Below are positions 1-9,084 of a DNA stretch of 48,089 nt, in pieces. The notes beneath the pieces were generated by a model. The model ran no database searches, was not told the DNA's origin, and saw only the letters and a list, made by a program, of their open reading frames with translations. The stretch's first letter is position 1. Each line of letters opens with the position of its first letter. The DNA is from Pseudomonadota bacterium (GTDB lineage Bacteria; Pseudomonadota; Gammaproteobacteria; Burkholderiales; Gallionellaceae), in contig JAJYYO010000020.1 in the NCBI GenBank assembly GCA_021800795.1, positions 15,469-63,557 of the forward strand. The letters are read 5' to 3'. The position numbers were made by a program, and so were the translations under genes.

Positions 1-24
1 GAAAGAAGTACGACAGGCTCCTAG
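1..24. repeat. Terminal inverted repeat of a second MITE-like element (cut by window edge)
   Basis: The first 24 bases match the right-hand terminus of the element at 16440-16712 at 22 of 24 positions, counted by eye. Both end in GACAGGCTCCTAG. Only this terminus lies inside the window; the body of the element would lie to the left. The TAG at the tip, read on the minus strand, is the stop codon of the small gene at 21-176, so the element appears to have inserted at or into the end of that gene. Confidence 0.7.
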
Positions 25-176
25 GATGGGAGCGAAGCTTTGTCACTCCCCTTTTCTTCTTCGGCTTTCTTGGCGTCTTTTTGATCAACTGCAGACGTTG
101 CGCATTTGCTGTCAGCACAACCAAACGGCTTTGTCAGAAATTTGTATAACTTGCTTGCTTTCAGCTCGGCTAACAT
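21..176 (-). CDS. Small 51-codon hypothetical protein
   Basis: The short frame starts at ATG 176 and is preceded by AAGGAGA with 5 nt spacing, the best ribosome binding site in this stretch, which is why this start was chosen over longer upstream reading. The product begins MLAELKASKLYKFL. It has two cysteines in a GCADSKC motif and a very charged tail rich in Lys, Glu and Asp. There is no signal peptide or membrane helix. I do not recognise the family. The stop codon TAG is supplied by the terminus of a MITE-like repeat (1-24), so the native C-terminus may have been replaced. A real translated gene is likely from the RBS, but it could be a 5' fragment of a longer gene cut by the element. Confidence 0.5.
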   Translation of the reverse strand: MLAELKASKLYKFLTKPFGCADSKCATSAVDQKDAKKAEEEKGSDKASLPS

Positions 177-417
177 GCATTTCTCCTTGTTGACGTGAAT
201 TCGACCCGACAGATAGTAAGCAAATAGTAAGCAAAAAATTTGTTGCTGAGAATATGGCAAATTGCCGCGCGTCAAAATGTCGCACCCGTCAGCATCAAGC
301 CGACTTAAGCGCAATCAGCCGAACATATCAACGAGTTCAATTCTTGGATCGACATATCTCAGAGTGGATTTTGATGTGGGGGAGATGCGGCCAGATATAT
401 ATGCCGACTAACGCTAA

Positions 418-603
418 GCCGGAGAAACAGGTCAAGACGAATACGCCAGCAAGCAGTCTCGACTTCGCGTACTTGAGGATATGCCTACCAGCTTCCTGTA
501 CACGCCGGACGGGAAACTGGCCGGCAAGCACGAAGGCCCTCTGACCAAGGATGAAGTCGAACAGGCCATCGAGCACGGCAATACTGCACTGTTCACCCGC
601 TGA
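418..603 (+). pseudogene. C-terminal fragment of a TlpA/ResA-like thioredoxin-fold protein
   Basis: The reading frame ending at TGA 601-603 has no usable start and opens after a stop at 415-417. From about 475 it encodes EDMPTSFLYTPDGKLAGKH and then a helix-like EVEQAIEHG stretch. A cis-Pro motif (MPTSFL), a beta-hairpin with a DGK turn and a final helix make up the typical C-terminal third of TlpA/ResA-type periplasmic thioredoxins. The CxxC half is absent upstream, where the sequence turns AT-rich and has no coding character. I read this as the tail of a decayed gene; the exact left boundary is uncertain. Confidence 0.55.
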
Positions 604-792
604 TTTTTTCCAGGGATGTATCAACGTATCGCGGCTCCGATCGCATTGAGGGGTTGCAAATTACCACCCGGGATCTATCCTTACATTCATGATTTTCTGT
701 TATCAACCATTTCGAAAGTGGTAAGATCAGCAACCGTCTGCGAACTTATTGCCGTTTTCACGACATACGTCACAATTACCACACCCATCGCA

Positions 793-2268
793 ATGAGCAA
801 CAAACTGACCGCCTCCTTCAAAAAACTGTTGGGGTGGCACCCAAAATCTTTTTCCGGACTGATTTTAGCCGGTTTTCTGCTGGCTTCCCTGCCGTTGATC
901 CTTTCGCTCGTATACAGCGCAGCATCCATTAACCAGCTTTCAAAACAAAACCGACAGGTAGTCTACAAGGCGGAGCGGATCGCACATTTTAGCCGCACCT
1001 TGATTGAGCATGCGGCAACGATGGAACACAGCGTAAAGCTGTCGTCTATTCTGGCAGACAAGTCTTTGTTAAAAAATTATTATCAAAGCCACGAAAAATT
1101 CAGAGACACTCTGCTAAATCTTTATACCCTCCCGCTCACTTCCAGGCAAAGCCAGATTTTGCAGGTTATAGATGCTTCCGAATCGGCAATTTTTCGCGAT
1201 GTGACGGAAATCTCTCAGCCTCAGAAAAAATCGGGCCAATGGCATATAGACTTCTCTCCTCTGATGGACTCGACTCAAGCCTTTCTCAACCATGGTGATG
1301 CGCCAATTGAACGGGAAGTGGCAGCGATGCAGGAGATGGCTGATCAGGCAAACAGAAACATCGTCTGGCTGCTGGTCGGGCTGATACCCTTTGTGATCTT
1401 TCTGGCTTTCGGATTCTCCATATTGATTACCAGACCCATCCGGCAAATCGACGATGCGATCCGCTCCATGGGAAATGGGAATCTGTCGAATTCCATCAGG
1501 ATAGACGGGCCTCAGGATTTGCAACAGCTGGGGGACAGGCTGAACTGGATGCGCCTGCGCCTGCTGGAGATTGAGGATCAGAAATCCACGTTCCTTCAGC
1601 ATGTCTCTCACGAGCTCAAAACCCCGCTCACCTCGATCCGGGAAGGAGCGAATCTGCTCTCGGAAGGCATTGCCGGGAAGCTCACCGTCAAGCAAGACAA
1701 AATAGCCGGAATACTTCTCACCAACAGCATTCAGTTGCAGAAAAGGATCGAAGACCTGTTAAACTTCAGCGCAATTCAGCACGAAAAGGTTGCGCTCCTG
1801 AACCAGACGGTTGCGCTCAAGACGGTCCTTGAGACGGTCGTACGCGACCAGTACCTGTCCATAACGAATAAATCGTTGAAAATCGAGCTGCTGTGCCCTG
1901 ATTTATCGATGGAGTGTGACGAACAAAAGCTCAAAATTATTGTGGACAACCTTCTATCGAATGCGATCAAATATTCACCCTTCGGCGGGCTCATCAAAAT
2001 CCGGGCGGCGACTGTCGATAATACCGTAAGACTGGATGTGGTTGATTTCGGCCCGGGCATAGACACCCTGGACAAGGGAAAAATTTTCGAGGCTTTTTAT
2101 CAGGGGCGCAAGGCACCTCAATCACACATCAGGGGAACAGGGCTCGGTTTGTCGATAGCTCGCGAATACACCTTGGCACACGGCGGAACTATCGAGTTGG
2201 CTGAACATCAGGAAGGCACCTGCTTCCGGGTAATCTTTCCGCTGAATCACATTACGGCTACAGAATGA
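793..2268 (+). CDS. glrK: Sensor histidine kinase GlrK (QseE-like)
   Basis: Inner-membrane histidine kinase, 491 aa from ATG 793. Transmembrane segment 1 is at about residues 20-43, followed by a periplasmic sensor region of about 145 residues and TM2 at about 190-213. A HAMP linker follows. The dimerisation/phosphoacceptor H-box HVSHELKTPL has the acceptor at His273; the N-box DNLLSNAIKYSP is near residue 385, with a G1 box DFGPGI and a G2 box GTGLGLS. The family phosphorylates the sigma-54 activator GlrR in response to envelope signals. The reading frame is open back to 616, but the residues before 793 look unlike a kinase N-terminus; no clear RBS precedes either start. It overlaps the next gene by 4 nt (ATGA). 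Gene order kinase-lipoprotein-regulator matches enterobacterial glrK-qseG-glrR. Confidence 0.88.
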   Translation: MSNKLTASFKKLLGWHPKSFSGLILAGFLLASLPLILSLVYSAASINQLSKQNRQVVYKAERIAHFSRTLIEHAATMEHSVKLSSILADKSLLKNYYQSHEKFRDTLLNLYTLPLTSRQSQILQVIDASESAIFRDVTEISQPQKKSGQWHIDFSPLMDSTQAFLNHGDAPIEREVAAMQEMADQANRNIVWLLVGLIPFVIFLAFGFSILITRPIRQIDDAIRSMGNGNLSNSIRIDGPQDLQQLGDRLNWMRLRLLEIEDQKSTFLQHVSHELKTPLTSIREGANLLSEGIAGKLTVKQDKIAGILLTNSIQLQKRIEDLLNFSAIQHEKVALLNQTVALKTVLETVVRDQYLSITNKSLKIELLCPDLSMECDEQKLKIIVDNLLSNAIKYSPFGGLIKIRAATVDNTVRLDVVDFGPGIDTLDKGKIFEAFYQGRKAPQSHIRGTGLGLSIAREYTLAHGGTIELAEHQEGTCFRVIFPLNHITATE

Positions 2269-2813
2269 AGAGCAAGATTCGAATAATCCTGATACTGAGT
2301 GCGCTCGCGGTGACGACCATGCTTGCCGGATGTGCCGCCGTGACCGCTCACCAGCCTGTTCCGGAGGCCGTTTCCTGCCCTCCGCCCCCGGATACCGATC
2401 TTAGACTCAACGAAGTCATACGATACTATTCTCACCTTCGCGAACTACCCGCGACTGACATCGCACGGGAATACAATACTATCAGCCTGAACTTCTCGAA
2501 AACCGGAAGCAACCCTGATCGCATCAAACTGGCGATACTGCTGTCCTTGCCCAACAATCCTCTCCACGACACCGCAGCGGCAATCGACCTTCTGAAAACC
2601 TTGCCCGACAGCACCACAGCCTCTCCCTCCGATCTGCATGAATTTGCCCTCCTGCTGGGTACGCTGCTTGCCCGGCAGGAACAAACAGACGAGGCGGTGA
2701 GCGATCTTGCAAAAGCACTCGCAACTGAAAAGGCACACTCCAAATCTCTTCAGGGAAAAATCGACGCCATCAAGGACTTTGAAATCAATCAGACTCACCG
2801 AGACCAGCCATGA
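2265..2813 (+). CDS. qseG: QseG-like outer-membrane lipoprotein
   Basis: A 182-aa protein with a lipoprotein signal peptide: positively charged MKSK start, hydrophobic core and a lipobox LAGC with the lipidated Cys at residue 23. The mature part is mostly helical, with a TPR-like stretch (about residues 85-165) and no catalytic motif. In enterobacteria QseG sits between the GlrK kinase and GlrR regulator genes and modulates the kinase at the envelope. The identical position here, with 4-nt ATGA overlaps on both sides, is the main reason for the name; sequence resemblance alone would support only 'lipoprotein'. It is translationally coupled to both neighbours. Confidence 0.7.
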   Translation: MKSKIRIILILSALAVTTMLAGCAAVTAHQPVPEAVSCPPPPDTDLRLNEVIRYYSHLRELPATDIAREYNTISLNFSKTGSNPDRIKLAILLSLPNNPLHDTAAAIDLLKTLPDSTTASPSDLHEFALLLGTLLARQEQTDEAVSDLAKALATEKAHSKSLQGKIDAIKDFEINQTHRDQP

Positions 2814-4189
2814 ACACGTCGCCACGAACAACTGTACCTCCCAGCAGAATATTGATCGTAGACGATGATGCAGACTTGTTGGAGTTACTGTCCATGCGGC
2901 TTGTCTCCGCAGGATTCGAGGTCGAATCGGCAGGCAGCGCCGATGCTGCGATCAAATCCCTGGATATGAGAAGGCCCCAGCTCGTAATAACCGATATGCA
3001 GATGCATGGCATGGACGGAATGGCGCTGTTTGAGCATATACATAAAAGCTTTCCCGCACTCCCCGTCATCATGCTGACCGCACACGGCACCATCCCGGAT
3101 GCCGTCAGTGCCACGCAGCGCGGCCTGTTCGGTTATTTGACCAAACCGTTCGACAGCGGGGTGCTGCTGGATCATATCGCAAGAGCGCTCCAGTTTTCGT
3201 CTGCTGCCACCCCCTCGGGAGCCGACAACTGGCGCGCAAACATCATTACCCAAAGCGGCGCAATGGAAGATGTTTTGAGCAAGGCCAAACTGGTGGCTGA
3301 AGGAGATGCGAGCGTACTGATCCGGGGCGACAGCGGAACCGGCAAGGAGTTGCTTGCACGCGCCATACACAATGCAAGCCAGCGATCTCAGCGCCAATTT
3401 GTCGCCCTCAACTGCGCCGCCATTCCCGAACAGCTGCTTGAATCCGAACTCTTCGGACATACCAAGGGAGCATTCACGGGCGCCGTCCGCGATCACAAGG
3501 GATTGTTTCAGTCGGCGATAGGCGGCACTATCTTTCTGGATGAAATTGGCGACATGCCCCTTACGCTGCAAAGCAAACTGTTGCGCGTGCTCCAGGAAAA
3601 GCAGGTGACCCCCGTCGGTTCCACGCAAGCCATACCCCTTGATGTGCGCATCATCTCTGCGACCCACCGCGATCTGAAAGCGGAAATTGCTGCCGGCAAC
3701 TTCCGTGAAGACATCTATTACCGCCTCAATGTCGTAGAACTGGTAATGCCCCCGCTGTCCCAGCGCAGAGAAGACATTCCGCTGCTGGCTATGTATTTTC
3801 TATCGATGCTTTCCGAAAAATATAACCGGAAAATCAATGGTTTTTCTCTGGAAGCGATGGAAACCCTGATCAGGGCGCCATGGCCGGGAAATGTCAGGCA
3901 GCTTCTGAATGTCGTCGAACAAAGCGTGGTCCTGTGTACGACACCGCTGATCTCGTCGGTGCTGGTTCAACATACCATTCATCAGGAAGAAGGAATGCTG
4001 GTTTCGCTTGAGGAGGGTAAAAAGCGTTTTGAACGGGATTATTTAATCCGCATTCTCAAAATCACGGAAGGAAACGTCACTCAGGCGGCAAAACTATCGA
4101 AGAGAAACCGTACTGAATTTTACAAGTTGCTGCAAAAGCACCAGCTCGATCCTTCGCTGATCAGGCAATCCCAGAACTTGCCGACATAA
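2810..4189 (+). CDS. glrR: Sigma-54-dependent response regulator GlrR (QseF-like)
   Basis: A 459-aa three-domain regulator. The receiver domain (about 12-125) has the acid cluster DDD at 18-20, the phosphoacceptor Asp62 in VITDMQM and the conserved Lys in TKPF. The AAA+ domain (about 145-375) has Walker A GDSGTGKE, the sigma-54 contact loop GAFTGA and Walker B GTIFLDE. A Fis-type helix-turn-helix closes the protein (EGNVTQAAKLSKRNRTEFYKLL). Length equals that of family members. It activates transcription with sigma-54 RNA polymerase; in enterobacteria targets include glmY and rpoE. No glnB follows, unlike in E. coli; the next gene, opgD, is convergent 40 bp away. The start overlaps qseG by ATGA. 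Confidence 0.9.
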   Translation: MNTSPRTTVPPSRILIVDDDADLLELLSMRLVSAGFEVESAGSADAAIKSLDMRRPQLVITDMQMHGMDGMALFEHIHKSFPALPVIMLTAHGTIPDAVSATQRGLFGYLTKPFDSGVLLDHIARALQFSSAATPSGADNWRANIITQSGAMEDVLSKAKLVAEGDASVLIRGDSGTGKELLARAIHNASQRSQRQFVALNCAAIPEQLLESELFGHTKGAFTGAVRDHKGLFQSAIGGTIFLDEIGDMPLTLQSKLLRVLQEKQVTPVGSTQAIPLDVRIISATHRDLKAEIAAGNFREDIYYRLNVVELVMPPLSQRREDIPLLAMYFLSMLSEKYNRKINGFSLEAMETLIRAPWPGNVRQLLNVVEQSVVLCTTPLISSVLVQHTIHQEEGMLVSLEEGKKRFERDYLIRILKITEGNVTQAAKLSKRNRTEFYKLLQKHQLDPSLIRQSQNLPT

Positions 4190-4229
4190 GACGAGTGAAA
4201 TCTACAGTTTCTCAGTTTGCCATAGAACC

Positions 4230-5837
4230 TCAAGCCGGATGAAACTGGTAGAGCCAGGTTTCGGTTAGCGTTTGCGCACCGGCCTTAAGAAAAAGGCGAA
4301 TTTCTACTGTGTCCTGCGCAGCCAAATCAAAAAAGGCGCGCCAGTGTCCCGGCACGCCATCGGGGACGGCTTCGGTCATCACGTTCGAGATCCTGCCGCC
4401 CGGAGCTGTCAGCACCGCTTCGGGCCTGATGCCGGCGGCGAGTTGGGCAAGTTCACTCCCTTTGAATTCCACCACGAATTTATGCACGCCGGGGGGGCGC
4501 TTTCCCGGCTCGCCGCCGCGACCGATACGAGTCGCCACACAGCGCGCCAGATTGGTTTTAAACGGCTCATCCGCTCGCCAGTGCAGGCGGTATCGCAATC
4601 GATAGCTGTTGCCCGCTTTGGCTTTTTCATGCGGCACCCACATCGCGATGACGTTGTCGTAGAGCTCTTCTTCCGTGAGCAGTTCGACCAGTTGTACCGA
4701 ACCCTCGCCCCAGCCTTCCAGCGGTTCAATCCACAGGCTGGGGCGGCGTTCATAATGGACAGCGTCCAGATACTCGTCGAAATGACGTTCGCGCTGCATC
4801 AGGCCGAATCCGCGTGGGTTGTTGTCAGCAAAAGCCGAAACGTTGATCATCTCCCTGGAGGCAATGAGGGGGCGCCAGATATGTTCATTACCACCGGTCC
4901 ACAGCGCCAGGCCATCCGAATCATGCACTTCAGGCCGCCAGTCAATCTGAAAAGCCTTGTCCTTTTTCGAGAACCAGTACATCGACGTGGCCGGAGCAAT
5001 GCCGAAGCGGCCAACATCACGACGCAGGAACAGGTTAGCCTCGATGTCCATCACGACTCCAGCCTCTCGCGTCATGGCAAAGCGGTAGGCGCCGGCGATG
5101 CTGGGGCCATCCAGCAGGGCGTAAACGGTCATCGTGTCGGAACCTTCCTGGGGGGGATCGAAATAGAATCGGGTGAAGGCGGGAAATTCTTCGGGCGTAT
5201 TCTTCACTACCGTATCTATGGCTATGCCGCGCGCGGAAATGCCGTACTGGTATTCGTCGCCGATCGCACGAAAATAGGATGCACCCAGAAATGCAGCCCA
5301 GTCGTTATGCTGCCAATCCAGCCTGGACTGGTCGCCGGACCGACTTTCCTGAATGCGAAAGCCCGCATATCCGGTCTCTGCCCCCAGGCGTTGAGCGGGG
5401 CTGTCGGCAGGCATGTCGAAATGGCGTTTGTCATATAAAATTTCGCGCGCGATAAACTGATCTTGTGTTGTATCAGAAAAACTATCAAGTCGGTACATCT
5501 GCACCGGAGACTGAAAAAAGCGTCCCGGATGAAAGAATGCAACGGGATACTGTCCCGGCCCGCCGGAGAACAGTGCATCCTCCGGCTTGAAGCGAATTTT
5601 CCCGTGCGCCTCCCAGTCGATTTGTTCGAGCACGCCGGCATTGGCTTGAAAAGCGGGTCGATAGGCTTGCCGTGCCAGACGCCGTGCTTCCTCGATCAAA
5701 CCTTCCCAGGAAAAAGCAGTTGCAATACCCAGCGCCAATCCTGTGTCAGCCGCCATGGCATCAGACCAGGGCAAGGCTGTCGATGCAGCGGCAGTGGCCA
5801 GCAGGCCGAGGAATTGACGACGATCGAGTTCAGACAT
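4230..5837 (-). CDS. opgD: Periplasmic glucan biosynthesis protein OpgD (MdoG/OpgG family)
   Basis: A 535-aa periplasmic protein with a twin-arginine signal (DRRQFLGLLATAAAS, cleavage probably after AMA at about residue 29). The Tat signal points to OpgD rather than the Sec-exported OpgG. The N-terminal beta-sandwich carries the family motif YRRPSLWIEPLEGWGEG (about residues 360-380), and an Ig-like domain completes the protein. The family acts on osmoregulated periplasmic beta-glucans; OpgD and OpgG of E. coli have been described as beta-1,2-glucanases, so a trimming or structuring role on the OpgH product is expected. The gene follows opgH on the same strand after 61 bp, consistent with one transcript. 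The start ATG 5837 is supported by the intact Tat motif immediately after it. Confidence 0.88.
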   Translation of the reverse strand: MSELDRRQFLGLLATAAASTALPWSDAMAADTGLALGIATAFSWEGLIEEARRLARQAYRPAFQANAGVLEQIDWEAHGKIRFKPEDALFSGGPGQYPVAFFHPGRFFQSPVQMYRLDSFSDTTQDQFIAREILYDKRHFDMPADSPAQRLGAETGYAGFRIQESRSGDQSRLDWQHNDWAAFLGASYFRAIGDEYQYGISARGIAIDTVVKNTPEEFPAFTRFYFDPPQEGSDTMTVYALLDGPSIAGAYRFAMTREAGVVMDIEANLFLRRDVGRFGIAPATSMYWFSKKDKAFQIDWRPEVHDSDGLALWTGGNEHIWRPLIASREMINVSAFADNNPRGFGLMQRERHFDEYLDAVHYERRPSLWIEPLEGWGEGSVQLVELLTEEELYDNVIAMWVPHEKAKAGNSYRLRYRLHWRADEPFKTNLARCVATRIGRGGEPGKRPPGVHKFVVEFKGSELAQLAAGIRPEAVLTAPGGRISNVMTEAVPDGVPGHWRAFFDLAAQDTVEIRLFLKAGAQTLTETWLYQFHPA

Positions 5838-5898
5838 GAGTAAAACCTTGTTTATTATTGGAAAGAAAGCCGCGCTTCAGGGCATAAGCAAAAGCCTG

Positions 5899-7800
5899 TC
5901 ATGCCCAAGCGCGTAGCAGGACGACGGGAGTCGTGCGTTCTTCCGGCGTGAGCAGCCACAGACGACGACGCAATGACAACCCCCAACGGGATTCGCTGGT
6001 GAGCACCGTCAGAGGAGCCGCCAGCAGCAGGGGTAAACCTACGGGCAACAACCACCATACCGCATCGTGATGAACTTGAAATGTCGCCATCAGCCCCACG
6101 GCAACAGTGATCATGATGGGCACAAACCTGAGCAGCGCATCGCGCCATAAAACAGAGTGGGCTTCACGCATAGGGGACTTCCATTCCAGATTCAGTCCGG
6201 TCAGTGCCGTAACCACGAACAGCGTATGAGCCATCATGCGGACAGGCGCCTGCAGAGCGGACAAAATGGCTTCCAGGATGGAGCTTTTGATCAATGCCGC
6301 ACTGCCGCCATATTCGGCTTGCTCGCCGCGGAGCAGGATTGCTCCTACCGCCAGCAGGCGCGGCAAAAACAACAGAGTCAGGGTTAGCCCCCACAACCAT
6401 TCCAGTTGTGGCGACATTTCCAGATAAGAAAAAAATCCCGTCGATCCGGTATGCGGTTCCAGCAGCCGCAGACTTAAACTGACCAGAAGAAAGCCCAGCC
6501 ACAACGGAGCCGAAACGTAAGCCATGGCGCCCGTAAACAACATGGCCCGATGAACGGGCTGAAAACCCGGCTCGGTGATGAGGCGAAAGTTCATCAGATT
6601 GCCCTGACACCAGCGGCGGTCGCGCTGGAGTTCTTCCATCAGGTTGGAAGGTTGCTGCTCGTAACTGCCTTCCAGGTCAGTGGTGAGCCAGGTGTAATAA
6701 CCGGCGCGACGCATCAGCGCCGCTTCCACGAAATCGTGCGACAGGATTTCTCCCGAAAGCCCGCCGCGACCGGGTAACCTGGCCAGTGCGCAATGTTTCA
6801 TGAACGGCTCGACACGGATGATGGCGTTATGCCCCCAATAATGGGATTCGCCCAATTGCCAATACATCATACCGGCAGTGAACAAACGTCCCACCACCCG
6901 TCCGGCAAACTGCTGGGCGCGGGCATGCAAGGTCTGTACGCCGCAGGCACGAGGCGCGGTCTGGATGATACCCGCTTTCGGGTACGCTTCCATCATGCGG
7001 ACCAGCATGGTAATGGTCTCCCCGGTCATCACGCTGTCCGCATCGAGCACCACCATGTAGCGGTAATTACGTCCCCAGCGGCGGCAGAAATCCGCCACAT
7101 TCCCTGCCTTGCGCCGGGTGCGGCGCTCGCGCAGCCGGTAATATAGACGGCAACGATCACCCAGGTGTTCTTGCAGGGCAGACCAGGCGTTCAGCTCCTG
7201 GACGCGCAGGACGGGATCGTAGGTGTCGGACAGAACGTAAACATCGAACAACCCGGCCCCCTCGCTGTCCGCCAGGGATTCGCAGGTCGCGCGCAATCCC
7301 GCAAACACAGAGGCGACAGGCTCATTGCAGATCGGCATGATGATGGCCGTACGTGCATCGTGACTCAAAGCCTGACGACGAGCTACATCAAGAGACAATG
7401 CATGCGGGTCAGGGCGCCACAGCACCCATAATCCCATCAGCGCAGTCACAAAACCCGCCGTCACCCAACCCAACAGCAAGGCAAACAGCCCCAGCTGAAT
7501 GAAATGCAGAACCGGGTGTGCGCTGCCGACTGTCTCGGTGCGGCAAAGGAGGCAGGCGGCGACGGCAGCACTGGTGACTACGAGCGTCGTCAAGGCCATT
7601 CGACGCACAGAAGCAGCCCCCTTCCAGGAGAGGGGAGGATAATCTGCTCCCTGATTTAAAACATCTCTGCTAAACAGTGCCAGCCAAAGGCCGCGCCAGA
7701 AGCCAGTCCAGAGACGTGGCGACATGCTGCCGCGATGGATGGGAGGCGCAGTCTTCGTGGGCCGGGTTACGCTCAGGGTATCTTGTCGGTTCATATTCAT
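5899..7800 (-). CDS. opgH: Glucans biosynthesis glucosyltransferase OpgH
   Basis: Inner-membrane family 2 glycosyltransferase that polymerises the glucan backbone from UDP-glucose and passes it to the periplasm. Visible parts are two N-terminal membrane helices, a cytoplasmic GT2 domain with VLSDTYDP, the metal-binding VVLDADSVMTG, SHDFVEAALM and the processivity motif QRDRRW, then several C-terminal membrane helices. From ATG 7800 it is 633 aa, shorter than the 847-aa E. coli enzyme; mainly the terminal extensions are reduced. The frame is open to a TTG at 7869, and a second ATG lies at 7794; none has a strong RBS, so the start is uncertain. It is the first gene of the opgH-opgD unit and has a stable hairpin upstream at 7941-7962. 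Confidence 0.87.
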   Translation of the reverse strand: MNMNRQDTLSVTRPTKTAPPIHRGSMSPRLWTGFWRGLWLALFSRDVLNQGADYPPLSWKGAASVRRMALTTLVVTSAAVAACLLCRTETVGSAHPVLHFIQLGLFALLLGWVTAGFVTALMGLWVLWRPDPHALSLDVARRQALSHDARTAIIMPICNEPVASVFAGLRATCESLADSEGAGLFDVYVLSDTYDPVLRVQELNAWSALQEHLGDRCRLYYRLRERRTRRKAGNVADFCRRWGRNYRYMVVLDADSVMTGETITMLVRMMEAYPKAGIIQTAPRACGVQTLHARAQQFAGRVVGRLFTAGMMYWQLGESHYWGHNAIIRVEPFMKHCALARLPGRGGLSGEILSHDFVEAALMRRAGYYTWLTTDLEGSYEQQPSNLMEELQRDRRWCQGNLMNFRLITEPGFQPVHRAMLFTGAMAYVSAPLWLGFLLVSLSLRLLEPHTGSTGFFSYLEMSPQLEWLWGLTLTLLFLPRLLAVGAILLRGEQAEYGGSAALIKSSILEAILSALQAPVRMMAHTLFVVTALTGLNLEWKSPMREAHSVLWRDALLRFVPIMITVAVGLMATFQVHHDAVWWLLPVGLPLLLAAPLTVLTSESRWGLSLRRRLWLLTPEERTTPVVLLRAWA

Positions 7801-8285
7801 AGTATGTAGTGATGGTCTGCCACCACTAAAGCAAGTATCAGGCCAGAACAGCGATATATTGTTTATCAAATTGATTAATAATGTTTTTTATCTATTCTGA
7901 AACGGAAAAATTCGTTGGCGAGCACTCCAGCTAGCGGCAAGGTGTCGCCATGCAGCGACACCCTGCTGCGAGAATATCCGGTAAATATTGTTAACAATAT
8001 GAAAAATAAGGTATTTATGGTTGTCTCCCGGAAGAGACAGATTTGACGCAATGAATGATGAGCACCGATGAAAGCAGGCGGAGTAACGCAAATCAGTGGA
8101 TGCAGTTCGGTTGAAGATGAAGGGCAACGCCGGCATCTGCTGACCCGCAATCTTGAAGTCAACACCGGTGTAGAATTTCCGCATAATTCGGGAGGATTCT
8201 CGCCGCATTTTGCATTTAGTTTCGCCGTGCAGGCCGCTTTGTGCTTAAATTGCGCCCTGACTCAATCGCTACAGTAAAAATCACC
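7801..8285. other. AT-rich intergenic region between divergent opgH and a pseudouridine synthase gene
   Basis: About 485 bp separates two divergent genes, so both promoters should lie here. No convincing ORF is present: the short open frames lack RBS and protein-like composition. The opgH-proximal part (7860-8040) is rich in A and T. The only clear structure is the hairpin at 7941-7962. Confidence 0.5.
7941..7962 (-). promoter_or_regulatory. Hairpin in the opgH upstream region
   Basis: GGTGTCGC and GCGACACC form a perfect 8-bp stem around the loop CATGCA. There is no T-run on either side, so it is not a standard terminator. It lies about 140 nt upstream of opgH and could be a leader hairpin or a protein-binding dyad; its role is unknown. 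Confidence 0.4.
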
Positions 8286-9017
8286 ATGGAAAAAGTACGT
8301 CTCTCCAAACGCATGTCCGAACTGGGCCTGTGTTCACGCCGCGAAGCCGACGGTTACATCGAAAAGGGCTGGGTCGATGTCGATGGCGAAACGGTCAGCC
8401 TGCTCGGCACCAAGGTCTATCCCAACCAGCAGATTACCCTGCGCACCGCCGCGACCATCGTCCAGCAACAGCGCGTCACCATATTGATGAACAAGCCGGT
8501 AGGCTATGTGTCGGGGCAGGCCGAGCACGGTTACAAACCGGCATCCGCCCTGTTCGATGAGACCACCCACTGGAAGGAAGACCCCTCGCCGATCAAGTTT
8601 CACCGCAGCCAGCATTTAGGCCTGGCGCCGGCCGGACGGCTGGATATCGACTCGCAGGGGCTGCTGGTATTGACACAGGACGGGCGCATTGCCAAGCGCC
8701 TGATCGGCGAAGATTCCACTGTGGACAAGGAATACCTGGTGCGCGTGCAGGGCAAGCTGGAATCCTCAGGCCTTGCGCTGCTCTGTCAGGGATTGAAACT
8801 GGACGGCGAATATCTGAAACCCGCCAAGGTTTCCTGGCAGAACGAAGACCAGCTGCGCTTCGTGCTGCGTGAGGGCAAGAAACGCCAGATACGCCGCATG
8901 TGCGAGCTGGTCGGCCTCTCCGTCACAGGATTAAAACGCATCCGCATCGGCAAGGTCAAGCTGGGCCTGCTGCCTGCCGGACAGTGGCGCTATCTGGGCG
9001 AAAACGAGCAGTTTTAA
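8286..9017 (+). CDS. Ribosomal large-subunit pseudouridine synthase, RluF-like
   Basis: A 243-aa RsuA/RluB/E/F-family enzyme that isomerises uridine to pseudouridine in rRNA. An N-terminal S4 RNA-binding domain (about residues 4-60; LSKRMSELGLCSRREAD) is followed by the catalytic domain with GRLDIDSQGLLVLT, where Asp120 is the catalytic aspartate, and a C-terminal GKKRQIRRMCELVG motif. The RRMCE tail resembles RluF most, but RluB/RluE cannot be excluded, so no symbol is given. ATG 8286 places the S4 domain directly at the start; the frame is open a little further to 8241 without homologous sequence. It stands alone between opposite-strand neighbours, with palindromes just downstream (9021-9056). 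Confidence 0.82.
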   Translation: MEKVRLSKRMSELGLCSRREADGYIEKGWVDVDGETVSLLGTKVYPNQQITLRTAATIVQQQRVTILMNKPVGYVSGQAEHGYKPASALFDETTHWKEDPSPIKFHRSQHLGLAPAGRLDIDSQGLLVLTQDGRIAKRLIGEDSTVDKEYLVRVQGKLESSGLALLCQGLKLDGEYLKPAKVSWQNEDQLRFVLREGKKRQIRRMCELVGLSVTGLKRIRIGKVKLGLLPAGQWRYLGENEQF

Positions 9018-9020
9018 CGG

Positions 9021-9056
9021 CCTGCACATGTGCAGGATGTCGGGTTAAAACCCGAC
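9021..9056. repeat. Two adjacent palindromes between convergent genes
   Basis: CCTGCACATGTGCAGG (9021-9036) is a perfect 16-bp palindrome. GTCGGGTTAAAACCCGAC (9039-9056) is a perfect 18-bp palindrome followed by CTACG. The second has the form of a widespread REP-like intergenic repeat in beta- and gammaproteobacteria. They lie between the ends of the pseudouridine synthase gene and cysN, where they may act as a bidirectional terminator, although no long T-run follows. Confidence 0.6.
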
Positions 9057-9084
9057 CTACGAACCTCGCCACGCATATTCCAAA

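Noticed and set aside
254..544. 96-codon ORF upstream of glrK
   Set aside because: No RBS, no recognisable family, and it overlaps the better supported thioredoxin-like fragment in another frame.
5899..7869. TTG start at 7869 for opgH
   Set aside because: It adds 23 residues without family resemblance and has no RBS; ATG 7800 is preferred, although not proven.
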